Source: Ketobacter sp.
GTDB lineage: Bacteria; Pseudomonadota; Gammaproteobacteria; Pseudomonadales; Ketobacteraceae
DNA length: 64,000 bases
Reading direction: 5' to 3'
Assembly: GCF_003671495.1 (NCBI RefSeq)
Contig: NZ_RCHN01000013.1
Coordinates: forward strand, 124,001 to 188,000
The notes beneath the pieces are model-generated. The model was not told the origin of the DNA and made no database searches. It worked only from the letters and a program-made list of their open reading frames with translations. The number at the start of each line of letters is the position of its first letter. Within the stretch, counting starts at the first letter, position 1. This document shows, piece by piece, positions 8,269 to 18,474 of the stretch. A program made the position numbers and the translations under genes.

Positions 8269-8958
8269 CGTAGTAAAGACATGGACCAGAAGCCCAATCC
8301 ACAGGAAATCTACGGCACGTTACGGGAGATGATCATCGCCCTGCGCATCGCTCCCGGCTCCCGGGTGACGGAATCACAGTTGGCGGATTATTTCTGCGTC
8401 AGCCGCACCCCTGTGCGCGCGGCCCTGCAACGGCTGGAAAGCGAGGGCTTTCTCACTATCAAATCCAAGCAGGGTTGCTTTATCCGCAACATCGACATGC
8501 TGGAGATCAGCCAGTACTACGATGTGCGGGTGGCCCTGGAAAATCAGGCGCTGGAGGAAATATCCAAGCTGTCAGACCACCGCGCCCTGGCGGCATTGGC
8601 TGAACGCTGGCATCCGGAGCAGCTGAATTTCGGGCTGGAGATCAACGACGCGTTAAAAGAGGCGGAGGAGCAGTTCCACCTGGAGCTGGCCACCCTGTCG
8701 CGCAATAAGGTGCTGCTGCAATATCTGGCGGATGTGAACGACCACATTCGCGCCATGCGACGCCTGGGCTGGCCCGACAGCAAAAGCGTCACCGACACAT
8801 ATGAGGAGCACTACCGTATCTGTCACCGGCTGCTGGCAGGGGACCTGGCTGAAGCCCAGGCGGAAATGACCCATCACATCCGCAAGAGCCAGGACCAGGC
8901 CAGCCGCATCACCCTGCACCAGCTCTACGGCAATCGGGATGTGATCAGTTTCGAGTGA
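8257..8958 (+). CDS. GntR-family (FCD subfamily) transcriptional regulator
   Basis: The protein has an N-terminal winged helix: IYGTLREMIIALRIAPGSRVTESQLADYF then SRTPVRAALQRLESEGF, the classic GntR recognition region. An all-helical FCD ligand domain follows (residues about 85-225), with the metal/ligand residues expected in DVRVALENQALE, EEQFHLELA and the final EAQAEMTHHIRKS. It starts at GTG 8257 (AGAGGAA just upstream) or ATG 8281 (weak ribosome site); the choice is open and changes only eight residues. It is divergent from the Tsx/hydrolase/permease cluster and is the obvious candidate regulator, with the cluster's substrate or product as effector. FCD proteins usually repress and are relieved by small carboxylates or similar metabolites. 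Confidence 0.88.
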   Translation: MAIKRSKDMDQKPNPQEIYGTLREMIIALRIAPGSRVTESQLADYFCVSRTPVRAALQRLESEGFLTIKSKQGCFIRNIDMLEISQYYDVRVALENQALEEISKLSDHRALAALAERWHPEQLNFGLEINDALKEAEEQFHLELATLSRNKVLLQYLADVNDHIRAMRRLGWPDSKSVTDTYEEHYRICHRLLAGDLAEAQAEMTHHIRKSQDQASRITLHQLYGNRDVISFE

Positions 8959-8971
8959 GGCGACGGCCGCC

Positions 8972-10456
8972 TTAGCGCCGTCGCCAGTTCTGGTATTTTT
9001 CCACCCAGCGCAGCAACCATTCCGGCTTATGGGCTTTTTTCCATTCACCAGCGGCGTACTTGTTGGCTTCGTTCATGGTGGGGTAAATGTGTATGGTGCC
9101 GAGGATCTTGTTCAAGCCCAACCCGTGCTTCATGGCCAGCACATATTCTGCAATCAGATCCCCGGCATGCTGCCCCACAATGGTGACCCCCAGGATTTTA
9201 TCCTTGCCCGGCGGGGTCAACACCTTCACAAAACCATAGGCCTCTTCGTCGGTAATGGCGCGGTCCAGATCGTCGATGCCATAGCAGGCCACTTCGTAGG
9301 GAATGTTCTGCTGGCGGGCTTCCAGTTCATTCAAGCCCACCCGCGCCACTTCCGGCTGGGTGAACGTGGCCCAGGGAATCACCGAGTAATCCGCCTTGAA
9401 TTTTTTCAGGTGCCCGAACAGGCCGTTGACCGAGGCATACCAGGCCTGATGGGCGGCGGTGTGAGTAAACTGGTACGGCCCCGCCACATCGCCACAGGCC
9501 AGGATGTGCTTGTAATTGGGCACCCGCAGATAGGCATCGGTCTTGATGGTGCGGTTGGGATTCAGGGCAATGCCCAGCTCCTCCAGGCCCAGCCCGTCGG
9601 TGTTGGCGGTACGCCCCACCGCCACCAGGATTTGATCGCAATGCACCGCCACCTTCTTGCCCTTGTGCTCACAGATCACCACTTTGTCCCGGGCGTATTG
9701 ATCCACACCCACCACCTTGTGATTGGTGAGCACCTTGATGCCTTCCTGGGTGAAATTGGCCGTCACCAGGGCGGACACCTCCTCGTCCTCCCGCATCATG
9801 ATGCGGGGCAGCATCTCGATCTGGGTCACCTCCACCCCCAAACGGCTGAAGGCCTGGGACAGCTCGCAACCGATGGGCCCACCCCCCAGCACCGCCAGAC
9901 GCTTGGGTTTCTCCCGCAATTCCCAAAGGGTGTCCGAGGTTAAAAAACCGGTGTTGGCCAGGCCGGGAATGGGTGGAATCGCCGGCCGCGCGCCGGTGGC
10001 AATCACAATGCTGCGGGCGGTGAGGGTTTTGCCGTTCACCTCCACAGCCCAGGGGCTTTTGAGGCGGGCATAACCCTGGATGCACTCCACCCCCAAATCG
10101 GTATAGCGCTGCACCGAGTCATGGGGCTCAATGGCGCGAATGTTACGCTGCACCCGTTCCATCACCTCGGCAAAGTCGAATTCCGCCGCCACCGGCTTGA
10201 GGCCGAATTCCCGGGCCCGGGTCATGTCGTGCAGCACCCCGGCAGTCCGCAGCAGGCTCTTGCTGGGCACGCAACCGGTGTTGAGGCAGTCGCCCCCCAT
10301 ACGGTGCCCTTCAATCAGGGTCACCTTGGCTTTCACCATGGCAGCGATGTAGGACGTCACCAGGCCGGCGGCACCGGCACCGATCACGATCATATTGCGG
10401 TCAAAGGATTTGGGTTTCTTGCAATTCGTCATATCACTGCTGTCGTTACTGTTCAT
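8972..10456 (-). CDS. FAD-dependent pyridine nucleotide-disulfide oxidoreductase (mercuric reductase/lipoamide dehydrogenase-like)
   Basis: The 494-residue flavoprotein shows an FAD Rossmann motif (VIGAGAAGL), the redox-active disulfide in GGDCLNTGCVPSK, an NAD(P) motif (LAVLGGGPIGCEL), the second FAD motif GDVAGPYQFTH and a C-terminal dimerisation domain with HIYPTMNEA. That last segment has HxYPTxxE in place of the lipoamide-dehydrogenase HxHPTxxE, as in many unassigned members. The start at 10456 overlaps the stop of the TVP38 gene as ATGA, implying translational coupling. No metal-binding heavy-metal domain and no mer genes are present, so true mercuric reductase function is unlikely. TVP38 proteins are often encoded beside or fused to this type of oxidoreductase; the substrate is not known. 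Confidence 0.85.
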   Translation of the reverse strand: MNSNDSSDMTNCKKPKSFDRNMIVIGAGAAGLVTSYIAAMVKAKVTLIEGHRMGGDCLNTGCVPSKSLLRTAGVLHDMTRAREFGLKPVAAEFDFAEVMERVQRNIRAIEPHDSVQRYTDLGVECIQGYARLKSPWAVEVNGKTLTARSIVIATGARPAIPPIPGLANTGFLTSDTLWELREKPKRLAVLGGGPIGCELSQAFSRLGVEVTQIEMLPRIMMREDEEVSALVTANFTQEGIKVLTNHKVVGVDQYARDKVVICEHKGKKVAVHCDQILVAVGRTANTDGLGLEELGIALNPNRTIKTDAYLRVPNYKHILACGDVAGPYQFTHTAAHQAWYASVNGLFGHLKKFKADYSVIPWATFTQPEVARVGLNELEARQQNIPYEVACYGIDDLDRAITDEEAYGFVKVLTPPGKDKILGVTIVGQHAGDLIAEYVLAMKHGLGLNKILGTIHIYPTMNEANKYAAGEWKKAHKPEWLLRWVEKYQNWRRR

Positions 10457-11136
10457 GCGGTCCGCCTTGCCCGGATACCATTCACTACTTTCTTTGCCAC
10501 CAGCGGCAGCAAACCCAACGCCACAAAGGACAGAATCAGATCCAGGGACAAAATACCCTGCATGGACTCCAGCTGGCTGAGCTGGGTGCCCGCGTTCACA
10601 TACACAACGGTGCCCGCCAGCATACCCAGCTGGCTGATCCAGTAAAACTGCCACACTTTAATGGGCGTGAGCGCCATGACGATATTGATCAGGAAGAACG
10701 GAAACGCCGGGATCAGGCGCAGGCTGAACAGGTAGAAGCCCCCTTCCTCCTCGATGCCTTTGTTGATGGTTCCGAGCTGCTCGGCAAAACGCTGTTGCAC
10801 CCAATCCCGGGCAAGATAACGGGAGATGATAAACGCCAGGGTGGCGCCGATGGTGCTGGCGAAAGACACCAGCACAGTGCCATAGACCACCCCCAACAAG
10901 GCCCCGGCGGCCAGCGTCATCACCGCTGCCCCCGGCAACGACAAGGCAGTGACCAGCACATAGACGGCAAAGAAGATCACCGACACCAGCAGAGGGTTGT
11001 CCTGAACCGCCTGCTGCCAGGCCGCCTGCTGGGACTGGATGTAGTAGAACGAAAAATACTGGTTCAGGTCGAACGCAAACCAGGCTGCAGTGACGCCCAC
11101 CACCAGCGCCAGCAGAATGACAACTTTCTTAAGCAT
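10453..11136 (-). CDS. TVP38/TMEM64 (VTT/DedA-superfamily) membrane protein
   Basis: The 227-residue inner-membrane protein has an N-terminal helix, then the VTT domain with the family segments LSLPGAAVMTLAAGALLG, GATLAFIISRYLARDWV and LRLIPAFPFFLINIVMALTPI, followed by further helices. The family is related to DedA/VTT lipid scramblases and transporters. GAGGGA precedes the ATG. Its stop overlaps the start of the disulfide oxidoreductase by four bases, so the two proteins are made in linked amounts and may act together at the membrane (inference). It is divergent from hemB. Confidence 0.85.
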   Translation of the reverse strand: MLKKVVILLALVVGVTAAWFAFDLNQYFSFYYIQSQQAAWQQAVQDNPLLVSVIFFAVYVLVTALSLPGAAVMTLAAGALLGVVYGTVLVSFASTIGATLAFIISRYLARDWVQQRFAEQLGTINKGIEEEGGFYLFSLRLIPAFPFFLINIVMALTPIKVWQFYWISQLGMLAGTVVYVNAGTQLSQLESMQGILSLDLILSFVALGLLPLVAKKVVNGIRARRTA

Positions 11137-11253
11137 ATTTCCCTCAAATTACTCAATAAATGAATCAGTCAAAACATCACAATGATAAAAATGCCCGCCC
11201 TGCACCCGAACACACCCCGGGCCCGGCGCCTTATTCTGACGAACCCGGGATAA

Positions 11254-12309
<1,056 letters not shown>

Positions 12310-12365
12310 GCGGCCAGCCATCGCCGCACCCATCCATCACTGATCGCAGAATCGTTGACAACGCC

Positions 12366-14492
12366 ATGACCACGCAACCGCCGGTATCCACGGATACCAC
12401 CGATGAGAACACCGAAGCCCTGACGCTCCAGATCGACCTGGGGGACAGTGCCTATTACACCAACCGCTATATCAGCCTGCTGGAGTTCAACCTGCGGGTG
12501 CTGGCCCAGGCGGAGGATGTGACCCTGCCATTGATGGAGAGGCTCAAGTTCCTGCTGATCTTCAGCAGCAATATGGACGAGTTTTTCGAAGTGCGTTTGG
12601 CCGGCCTGCAACGGGATATCGCCTTCAACCAGGCGCGGCCGGAAGCGGACGGCATGCACCCCAAAGACGTATTGCGGGTCATCTCGGACAAATGTCACGC
12701 CGCCATTGAGCGCCAGTACAAACTGCTGAACGAAGACCTGCTGCCCCTGCTGGCCCAGGAAAACATCCACTTCATCGCCCGGGACAGCTGGACCGCGCCC
12801 CAGGTGCAATGGATCAAGCACTACTTCCGCCAGCAAGTGGCCCCGGTGCTGACACCCATCGGCCTGGACCTGGCTCACCCCTTTCCCCGCCTGGTGAACA
12901 AAAGCCTCAACTTCCTGGTGACCCTGGAAGGCAACGACGCCTTCGGTCGCAAGCTGGGCATGGCGGTGGTGCCGGCCCCCAAATCCCTGCCCCGCATAAT
13001 CCGCCTGCCGGATGACGTGTGCGAAGGGGGCGACAACTTTATTTTCCTGTCCTCCATCATCCATTATCACGCCGGCTATCTGTTCCCCGGCATGAAATCC
13101 ACCGGCTGTTACCAGTTCCGCCTGACCCGCAACTCCGACCTGTTCCTGGACGAGGAAAAGGTGGAGGACCTGTCCACCGCGCTGCGGGGTGAGTTGTACT
13201 CCCGCCGCTACGGGGAGGAAGTGCGCCTGGAGGTGGCGGACAACATGCCGGAAGAGCTGATCGAGTTTTTGCTCAACAAGTTCGGCCTGGACCAGACCCA
13301 GCTGTACCGGGTTAACGGCCCGGTGAACCTGACCCGGATGATGTCGGTGCTGGACGTGGCCAAACCCCAGCACGAGTTCTCCTCGTTCAAGCCCAAGCTG
13401 CCCGGCGACCTGCAGCGCAGCGACCGCATGTTTGCCGCCATCACCAGCGGCGACATTCTGCTGAACCACCCCTACCAGTCGTTCCAGCCGGTGATTTATT
13501 TCCTCAAGCAGGCGGCCCGCGACCCGGATGTGGTGGCCATCAAGCAAACCCTGTATCGCACCGGCACCAATTCCGAAATTCTGGATTTACTGGTGGAAGC
13601 CGCCCGTAACGGCAAAGAAGTCACCGCCGTGGTGGAGCTGCGGGCCCGCTTTGACGAAGAAAGCAACCTGGAAATCGCTGCCCGCCTGCAGGAAGCCGGG
13701 GTAGTGGTGGTGTACGGCATCGTGGGCCACAAAACCCACGCCAAAATGATGCTGGTGGTGCGCCGCGAAGGGGCCAAACTGAAGCGCTATGTGCACCTGG
13801 GCACCGGCAACTACCACGCCGGCAACGCCCGCCTCTATTCCGACTACAGCCTGCTCACCTGCAATGAGGAGCTGGCGGAAGACGTGCACAAGATTTTCCA
13901 GGAACTGACCGGCATGGGCCGCCCCGCCAAGTTGCGGCACCTGTACCACTCCCCCTTCACCCTGCAGCAGGAACTGCTGGTGCAGCACATCCGGCAGGAA
14001 CGGGATAACGCCTTGAACGGCCTGCCCGCCAAGATCATCTTCAAATGCAACTCCCTCACTGACAAGGAGATCATCGAGGAATTGTACCGGGCCTCCCAGG
14101 CCGGGGTGGAAATCCGCCTGATCGTGCGCGGCATCTGCTGCCTGCTGCCGGGCATTCCCGGGGTGTCGGAGAACATCGAGGTGCGCTCCATCGTCGGCCG
14201 CTTCCTGGAACACACCCGGGTGTATTACTTCCATCGCAATGGTGACTACGCCATCTATCTGGCCAGCGCCGACCTGATGGAACGCAACCTCTACCGCCGG
14301 GTAGAGATCAGCTTCCCCATCATTGATGAGAAACTGCGGGCCCGGGCCTACAAGGAAGGCCTGGAGATCTACCTGAAGGACAACTGCCAGGCCTGGATCA
14401 TGAACCCCGACGGCACCTACACCCGCCAACAACCCCAGGACGGCGAGGAGCGGCTATCCGCACAGGCCTATCTGGTGGAAAAACTGGGCTAA
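12366..14492 (+). CDS. ppk1: polyphosphate kinase 1
   Basis: PPK1 reversibly transfers the ATP gamma-phosphate onto inorganic polyphosphate. The 708-residue protein has the full set of domains: N-terminal ISLLEFNLRVLAQAED and SSNMDEFFEVRLAG, a head domain, and two phospholipase-D-like C-terminal domains with the autophosphorylated histidine region in VGHKTHAKMMLVVR and the strand YVHLGTGNYHAGNARLYSD. The length is typical. It lies in the conserved order hemB-ppk1, with the exopolyphosphatase ppx convergent further down, so synthesis and degradation genes are neighbours; in Pseudomonas ppk and ppx adjoin, whereas here the gene at 14624 is inserted between them. Confidence 0.96.
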   Translation: MTTQPPVSTDTTDENTEALTLQIDLGDSAYYTNRYISLLEFNLRVLAQAEDVTLPLMERLKFLLIFSSNMDEFFEVRLAGLQRDIAFNQARPEADGMHPKDVLRVISDKCHAAIERQYKLLNEDLLPLLAQENIHFIARDSWTAPQVQWIKHYFRQQVAPVLTPIGLDLAHPFPRLVNKSLNFLVTLEGNDAFGRKLGMAVVPAPKSLPRIIRLPDDVCEGGDNFIFLSSIIHYHAGYLFPGMKSTGCYQFRLTRNSDLFLDEEKVEDLSTALRGELYSRRYGEEVRLEVADNMPEELIEFLLNKFGLDQTQLYRVNGPVNLTRMMSVLDVAKPQHEFSSFKPKLPGDLQRSDRMFAAITSGDILLNHPYQSFQPVIYFLKQAARDPDVVAIKQTLYRTGTNSEILDLLVEAARNGKEVTAVVELRARFDEESNLEIAARLQEAGVVVVYGIVGHKTHAKMMLVVRREGAKLKRYVHLGTGNYHAGNARLYSDYSLLTCNEELAEDVHKIFQELTGMGRPAKLRHLYHSPFTLQQELLVQHIRQERDNALNGLPAKIIFKCNSLTDKEIIEELYRASQAGVEIRLIVRGICCLLPGIPGVSENIEVRSIVGRFLEHTRVYYFHRNGDYAIYLASADLMERNLYRRVEISFPIIDEKLRARAYKEGLEIYLKDNCQAWIMNPDGTYTRQQPQDGEERLSAQAYLVEKLG

Positions 14493-14623
14493 CGCCAAGA
14501 CCGAACCGGGCGCCCAGTAACCCTGTTGAACATTGACCTGGGTAAGGTTCCTTGTGCGCCATCGGCACTACAATGCTGAGCAATAACATCAAAAACAGGC
14601 GCTCTATAAAAAAGGAATGCCCA

Positions 14624-16693
14624 ATGAAAACCATCATCAGCATCAGCCTGGAAGGCCCGGATCACGATTACGAATTCCAGACGCCCTTCCTGGGAGAAGA
14701 ATTCCATATCCGGCGAATCGGTGTGGACAAGGACACCAAACGGGCTGAAGCGCTGATCCGGGAATGGCAGACGAAAGCGGATGCCATCGCCCTGGAAGGC
14801 CTGCGGGATCACCAACGGGTGGGCACCTTCGAGCTGCAGCAAAAGCTGATCAAACGTCTGGAGGGAATGAGCCGGGCAACCCCGGTGACCAGCGGTACCC
14901 GCCTGCGGGAAATCCTGCAGGAATGGGCGGTGCGACATACCCAGAATACCCAAAAAGGCTTCTTCAACAACAGCAACGTGTTGCTGTTCAGCGGCATGAA
15001 TCACTATCGCACCGCGCGGGTGTTGACGGAGTTCACCGACAACCTGCGCTTTGCCGATCCGGTTCTGCAACTGGGTATTCCCAAATTCCTCTCCTCATTT
15101 GATGCCCTGGAGCTGTTTGCCAAAGGCACCCACCAGATTCTGCGCTGGTCTCCGCCCCACGTGCTGTCCCCCAGCGTGGCCCCTGTCCAGGAGTGGAATC
15201 ATTACATCCTGCGCAAAGCCATGCACAAAGCCGACGTGGTCGTGGCCTTTTATGAAGAGCTGGAACGCTTTGGCCTGGAAGAGCTGGCCGGCAAAACCAT
15301 CATCACCTCGTCCATCTCCGAGGCCCGGCTGCAGGACTTGCGGGATAAAGGCGTGGATATGGTGCTGGATTATTCGCCGCAACCGTTTCAGGATCACACC
15401 ATCAGCATTGTGGTACTGGAAGCCATGATCATGGCGGCCACGGGCCATCATCACCAGCAGGTGACCGACGATGATCTGCTGGAAATCATCTCTGACCTGG
15501 GGCTGGAGCCACGCACCCTGTATCCCCATGGCTTCTCACGCACCAGCCGTTTCGCCTTTGTCATTCACCCGCTTTCACAGCAGTATTTCCGCAACGCCAA
15601 ACCCCTGGACCTGGTATCCAAAGTGTCGCCGCCGCTGGTGATGAACACCCTGGAGCGCATCATCGCCTATGCCCCTCCATTCGTGTATTCCCGGGTTACC
15701 GGCGTGGAATCCCCCACCGGGGCCCGGGCGGAAGGCTGGCTCATCACCGTGGGCGGCACGCCCAAGGAGATCATGGCCCACAGTCCGGAGTTCACCTATC
15801 GCCGCCTGCTGGCCGCCGCCGACATGGCCAAAAAACTGGGCGCCCAGATCATGGGGCTGGGTGCCTTTACCAAGGTGGTGGGTGACGCCGGCGTCACCGT
15901 GGCCAAGCGGGCTCCCCTGCCCATCACCACCGGCAACAGCTACAGTGCCTCCGGCGCACTCTGGGCAGCGCATGACGCAGTGAAAAAACTGGGCCTGGTG
16001 CAAATCGGCCCCAGTGGCAAAATGGCGGGCAAAGCCATGGTGGTGGGCGCCACCGGCGCCATCGGTTCGGTGTGTGCCAGGCTGCTGGCCAAAGCCGCCG
16101 ACGAGATCTATCTGGTGGCACCGGAGCCGGCCAAGCTGTTGGCCCTGAAAGAAGACATTGAGCAGGAAACACCGGGGGCTCAGGTCCACGTCACCGCCAA
16201 AACCGACAAACACCTGGCGGACATGGACATGATCGTCACCGCCACCTCCGGTGCCGGGAAAAAAATTCTCGACATCCAGCAGGTCAAACCCGGTTGCGTC
16301 ATCACCGATGTGGCCCGCCCCCTGGACATACCCCCGGAGGACGTGGCCAAGCGGCCGGACGTGCTGGTGATTGAATCCGGCGAAATCCGCTTGCCGGGTC
16401 AGGTCCGCATGAAAGACATCGGATTACCCAAAAACGTGGTCTACGCCTGCCTGGCAGAAACCATCGTGCTGGCCCTGGAAGGCCGCTACGAAAACTTCAC
16501 CCTGGGGCGCAACATCGAGTGGAAAAAAGTGCGGGAGATCTATCAGTTGGGCCTGAAGCACGGCATGCAGCTGGCTTCCATTTCCGGGGTCAATGGTGTG
16601 TACAGCGATGAGGACCTGGCGCGAGTGCGCAACCTGGCCCTGGCACAACGTCCGGAGCTTGCAGCAGGCACGCAGAAAACGCCCTTGCATTGA
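14624..16693 (+). CDS. two-domain protein with C-terminal acyl-ACP-reductase-like (AAR-like) dehydrogenase domain
   Basis: The 689-residue protein starts at ATG 14624 with AAGGA seven bases upstream. Its first ~370 residues match nothing I recognise. From about residue 390 to 670 it follows the layout of cyanobacterial long-chain acyl-[ACP] reductase: MGLGAFTKVV, then TTGNSYSASGAL, a Rossmann nucleotide motif VVGATGAIGS at residues 473-482, and VYACLAETIVLALEGRYENFTLGRN, which parallels the segment of the cyanobacterial enzyme holding its thioester-forming cysteine; here that is Cys609. Such an enzyme would reduce fatty-acyl thioesters to aldehydes with NADPH. That activity is inference; a general shikimate-dehydrogenase-like oxidoreductase remains possible. 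It is inserted between ppk1 and ppx on the ppk1 strand. Confidence 0.7.
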   Translation: MKTIISISLEGPDHDYEFQTPFLGEEFHIRRIGVDKDTKRAEALIREWQTKADAIALEGLRDHQRVGTFELQQKLIKRLEGMSRATPVTSGTRLREILQEWAVRHTQNTQKGFFNNSNVLLFSGMNHYRTARVLTEFTDNLRFADPVLQLGIPKFLSSFDALELFAKGTHQILRWSPPHVLSPSVAPVQEWNHYILRKAMHKADVVVAFYEELERFGLEELAGKTIITSSISEARLQDLRDKGVDMVLDYSPQPFQDHTISIVVLEAMIMAATGHHHQQVTDDDLLEIISDLGLEPRTLYPHGFSRTSRFAFVIHPLSQQYFRNAKPLDLVSKVSPPLVMNTLERIIAYAPPFVYSRVTGVESPTGARAEGWLITVGGTPKEIMAHSPEFTYRRLLAAADMAKKLGAQIMGLGAFTKVVGDAGVTVAKRAPLPITTGNSYSASGALWAAHDAVKKLGLVQIGPSGKMAGKAMVVGATGAIGSVCARLLAKAADEIYLVAPEPAKLLALKEDIEQETPGAQVHVTAKTDKHLADMDMIVTATSGAGKKILDIQQVKPGCVITDVARPLDIPPEDVAKRPDVLVIESGEIRLPGQVRMKDIGLPKNVVYACLAETIVLALEGRYENFTLGRNIEWKKVREIYQLGLKHGMQLASISGVNGVYSDEDLARVRNLALAQRPELAAGTQKTPLH

Positions 16694-16705
16694 TTCATCG
16701 ACCGC

Positions 16706-18217
16706 CTATTCGAAGGTCAGGGCGCAGCCTATTTTCTTCCAGGTGTCCTGCTCCTGCTGCAAATCCGCCAACAGCAGGGATTGGTGATTGATCCAGTCCG
16801 GCTCGAAATGCAGATGCACCTGATCGCCCTTTACCGTGATCACGAAATCCGGCAGTGGGGCATCCCGGCGTGAACGATGGAATACCACCGCCAGCCGCAG
16901 CAGCAGCACCAGACGCCGCACTTTCTCCTGCAAATGGGGCAGCACTTCATCCAGCATGTTGCTGCGCAGCTTGCGCCGCTGGCAGCCCACCAGCGTGGCC
17001 ATGATTTTCTGGTCCTGGCGGGTAAAGCCCGGCAAATCGGAGTAGGTCAGAAGATACGCGCCATGGCGATGATAGCCGGAATGGGACACCACCAGCCCGA
17101 TTTCATGACACAGCGCAGACCAGCTTAACCAGTCCTGGCAATACTCCCCCAGATCCCAATCCTGCTCCACCCGGTGCATCAGATCCAGGGCGGTACGCTG
17201 CACCCGTTGGGCCTGTTGTTCATCCACGCTGTAGCGTTTCATCATCGCCATCACCGTACGTTCACGCACGTCTTCCGGGGCGTGGCGGCCCAGCATGTCA
17301 TAGAGGATGCCTTCGCGCATGGCACCTTCGGAGAAGAAGGCTTTTTCCACCCCCAACTGCTCATAGATTCCCACCAGGATGGCGAGCCCGCTGGGCAACA
17401 CCGTGCGCCGGTCCGCCTTGATGCCAGCAATGTCGATGTCGTCGAGCTTTTCGAAACCCAGCACCTTGTCCCGCAGCTTGTACAAACCTTCCAGGTCGAT
17501 GCCGTCTTTGTACCAGCCGTTTTCAATGAGCGCGTTCTTGATGGCCTTGACCGTACCGGATGCCCCGACCGCTGCAGTCCAGCCCGCATCCCGGTAACTG
17601 CGTTCAATGGACGTAAGTTCCAGGCGGGCCCGGATCACCGCTTTGCGAAAGCCCTGCTCGGTGATGTTGCCCTCGGCAAAAAATCGCTCCCGATAGGAGA
17701 CGCAGCCCATGTGCAGGCTTTCAGTGAGAATGGGTTCAAAACCGTTGCCGATGATGAACTCGGTGGAGCCCCCGCCAATGTCGAACACCAGCCGATTGCC
17801 GTCTTCATGGGCCAGGGAGTGGGACACCCCCAGGTAGATCAGTCGCGCCTCTTCCCGGCCATTGACCACTTCCACCGGGCAATTGAGGAGTTTGCGGGCC
17901 TCCCGCAGAAACGCATTGCCGTTGCTGGCCTTGCGCAAGGTGTTGGTGCCAACACAGCGAACAAATTTGGGATCAATGCCATCCAGGCACTGGGAGAATC
18001 GGCCGAGGCAGGCGAGCCCTCGCTCAATCGCGTCGGCATCCAGGCTGTTATCTGCCTGCAGCCCGGTGGCCAGCATGACTTTTTCGGCAATCTTCTGAAC
18101 CGGACGGATCTCACCGGATTCGGTGCGCGCGATCACCATGTGGAAACTGTTGGAGCCCATGTCGATGGCGGCCATCAGCGGGCTTTCTGATTCGGGTGTG
18201 GCAGTCTGTTCAGTCAA
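16706..18217 (-). CDS. ppx: exopolyphosphatase
   Basis: Ppx releases terminal phosphate from polyphosphate (and often hydrolyses pppGpp). The 503-residue protein has the ASKHA-fold phosphate motifs MAAIDMGSNSFHMVI near residue 15 and LVFDIGGGSTEFI near residue 145, followed by an HD-like C-terminal region (LCHEIGLVVSHSGYHRHG). Length fits the Pseudomonas/E. coli family. It converges on the AAR-like gene, with 12 bases between the stops, and is divergent from trxA. Confidence 0.95.
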   Translation of the reverse strand: MTEQTATPESESPLMAAIDMGSNSFHMVIARTESGEIRPVQKIAEKVMLATGLQADNSLDADAIERGLACLGRFSQCLDGIDPKFVRCVGTNTLRKASNGNAFLREARKLLNCPVEVVNGREEARLIYLGVSHSLAHEDGNRLVFDIGGGSTEFIIGNGFEPILTESLHMGCVSYRERFFAEGNITEQGFRKAVIRARLELTSIERSYRDAGWTAAVGASGTVKAIKNALIENGWYKDGIDLEGLYKLRDKVLGFEKLDDIDIAGIKADRRTVLPSGLAILVGIYEQLGVEKAFFSEGAMREGILYDMLGRHAPEDVRERTVMAMMKRYSVDEQQAQRVQRTALDLMHRVEQDWDLGEYCQDWLSWSALCHEIGLVVSHSGYHRHGAYLLTYSDLPGFTRQDQKIMATLVGCQRRKLRSNMLDEVLPHLQEKVRRLVLLLRLAVVFHRSRRDAPLPDFVITVKGDQVHLHFEPDWINHQSLLLADLQQEQDTWKKIGCALTFE

Positions 18218-18371
18218 GACGTGGCTTCCACTCTCAGTGCAGATAATGTCTACTGCAAAAACAGGATTGATGTCGTAAGCTAGATCAACTCAGGTTGGAT
18301 CATGATGGTTAAGCGGGGATGATACCACCATAATGCGGCTGGGAGCAGTGACAATTGCTGCGCCCCTGAGA

Positions 18372-18400
18372 TTGAAACTCCCCACCACGAGTCGTACAAT
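18372..18400 (+). promoter_or_regulatory. sigma-70-type promoter for trxA
   Basis: TTGAAA (18372-18377), a 17-base spacer and TACAAT (18395-18400) match the consensus in eleven... of the two hexamers only two or three positions deviate. It lies 75 bases before the trxA start. Predicted from sequence only. Confidence 0.6.
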
Positions 18401-18474
18401 TTGCCCCAATAAGTTTGGTATTGGGTCCAGATCTGGTCGGAACTGACCCGGATGTGGCACAACTGGAGAGACTA

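Noticed and set aside
8972..10456. Mercuric reductase (merA) and mercury resistance
   Set aside because: No HMA domain, no mer regulator or transporters, and the C-terminal cysteine pair of MerA is missing.
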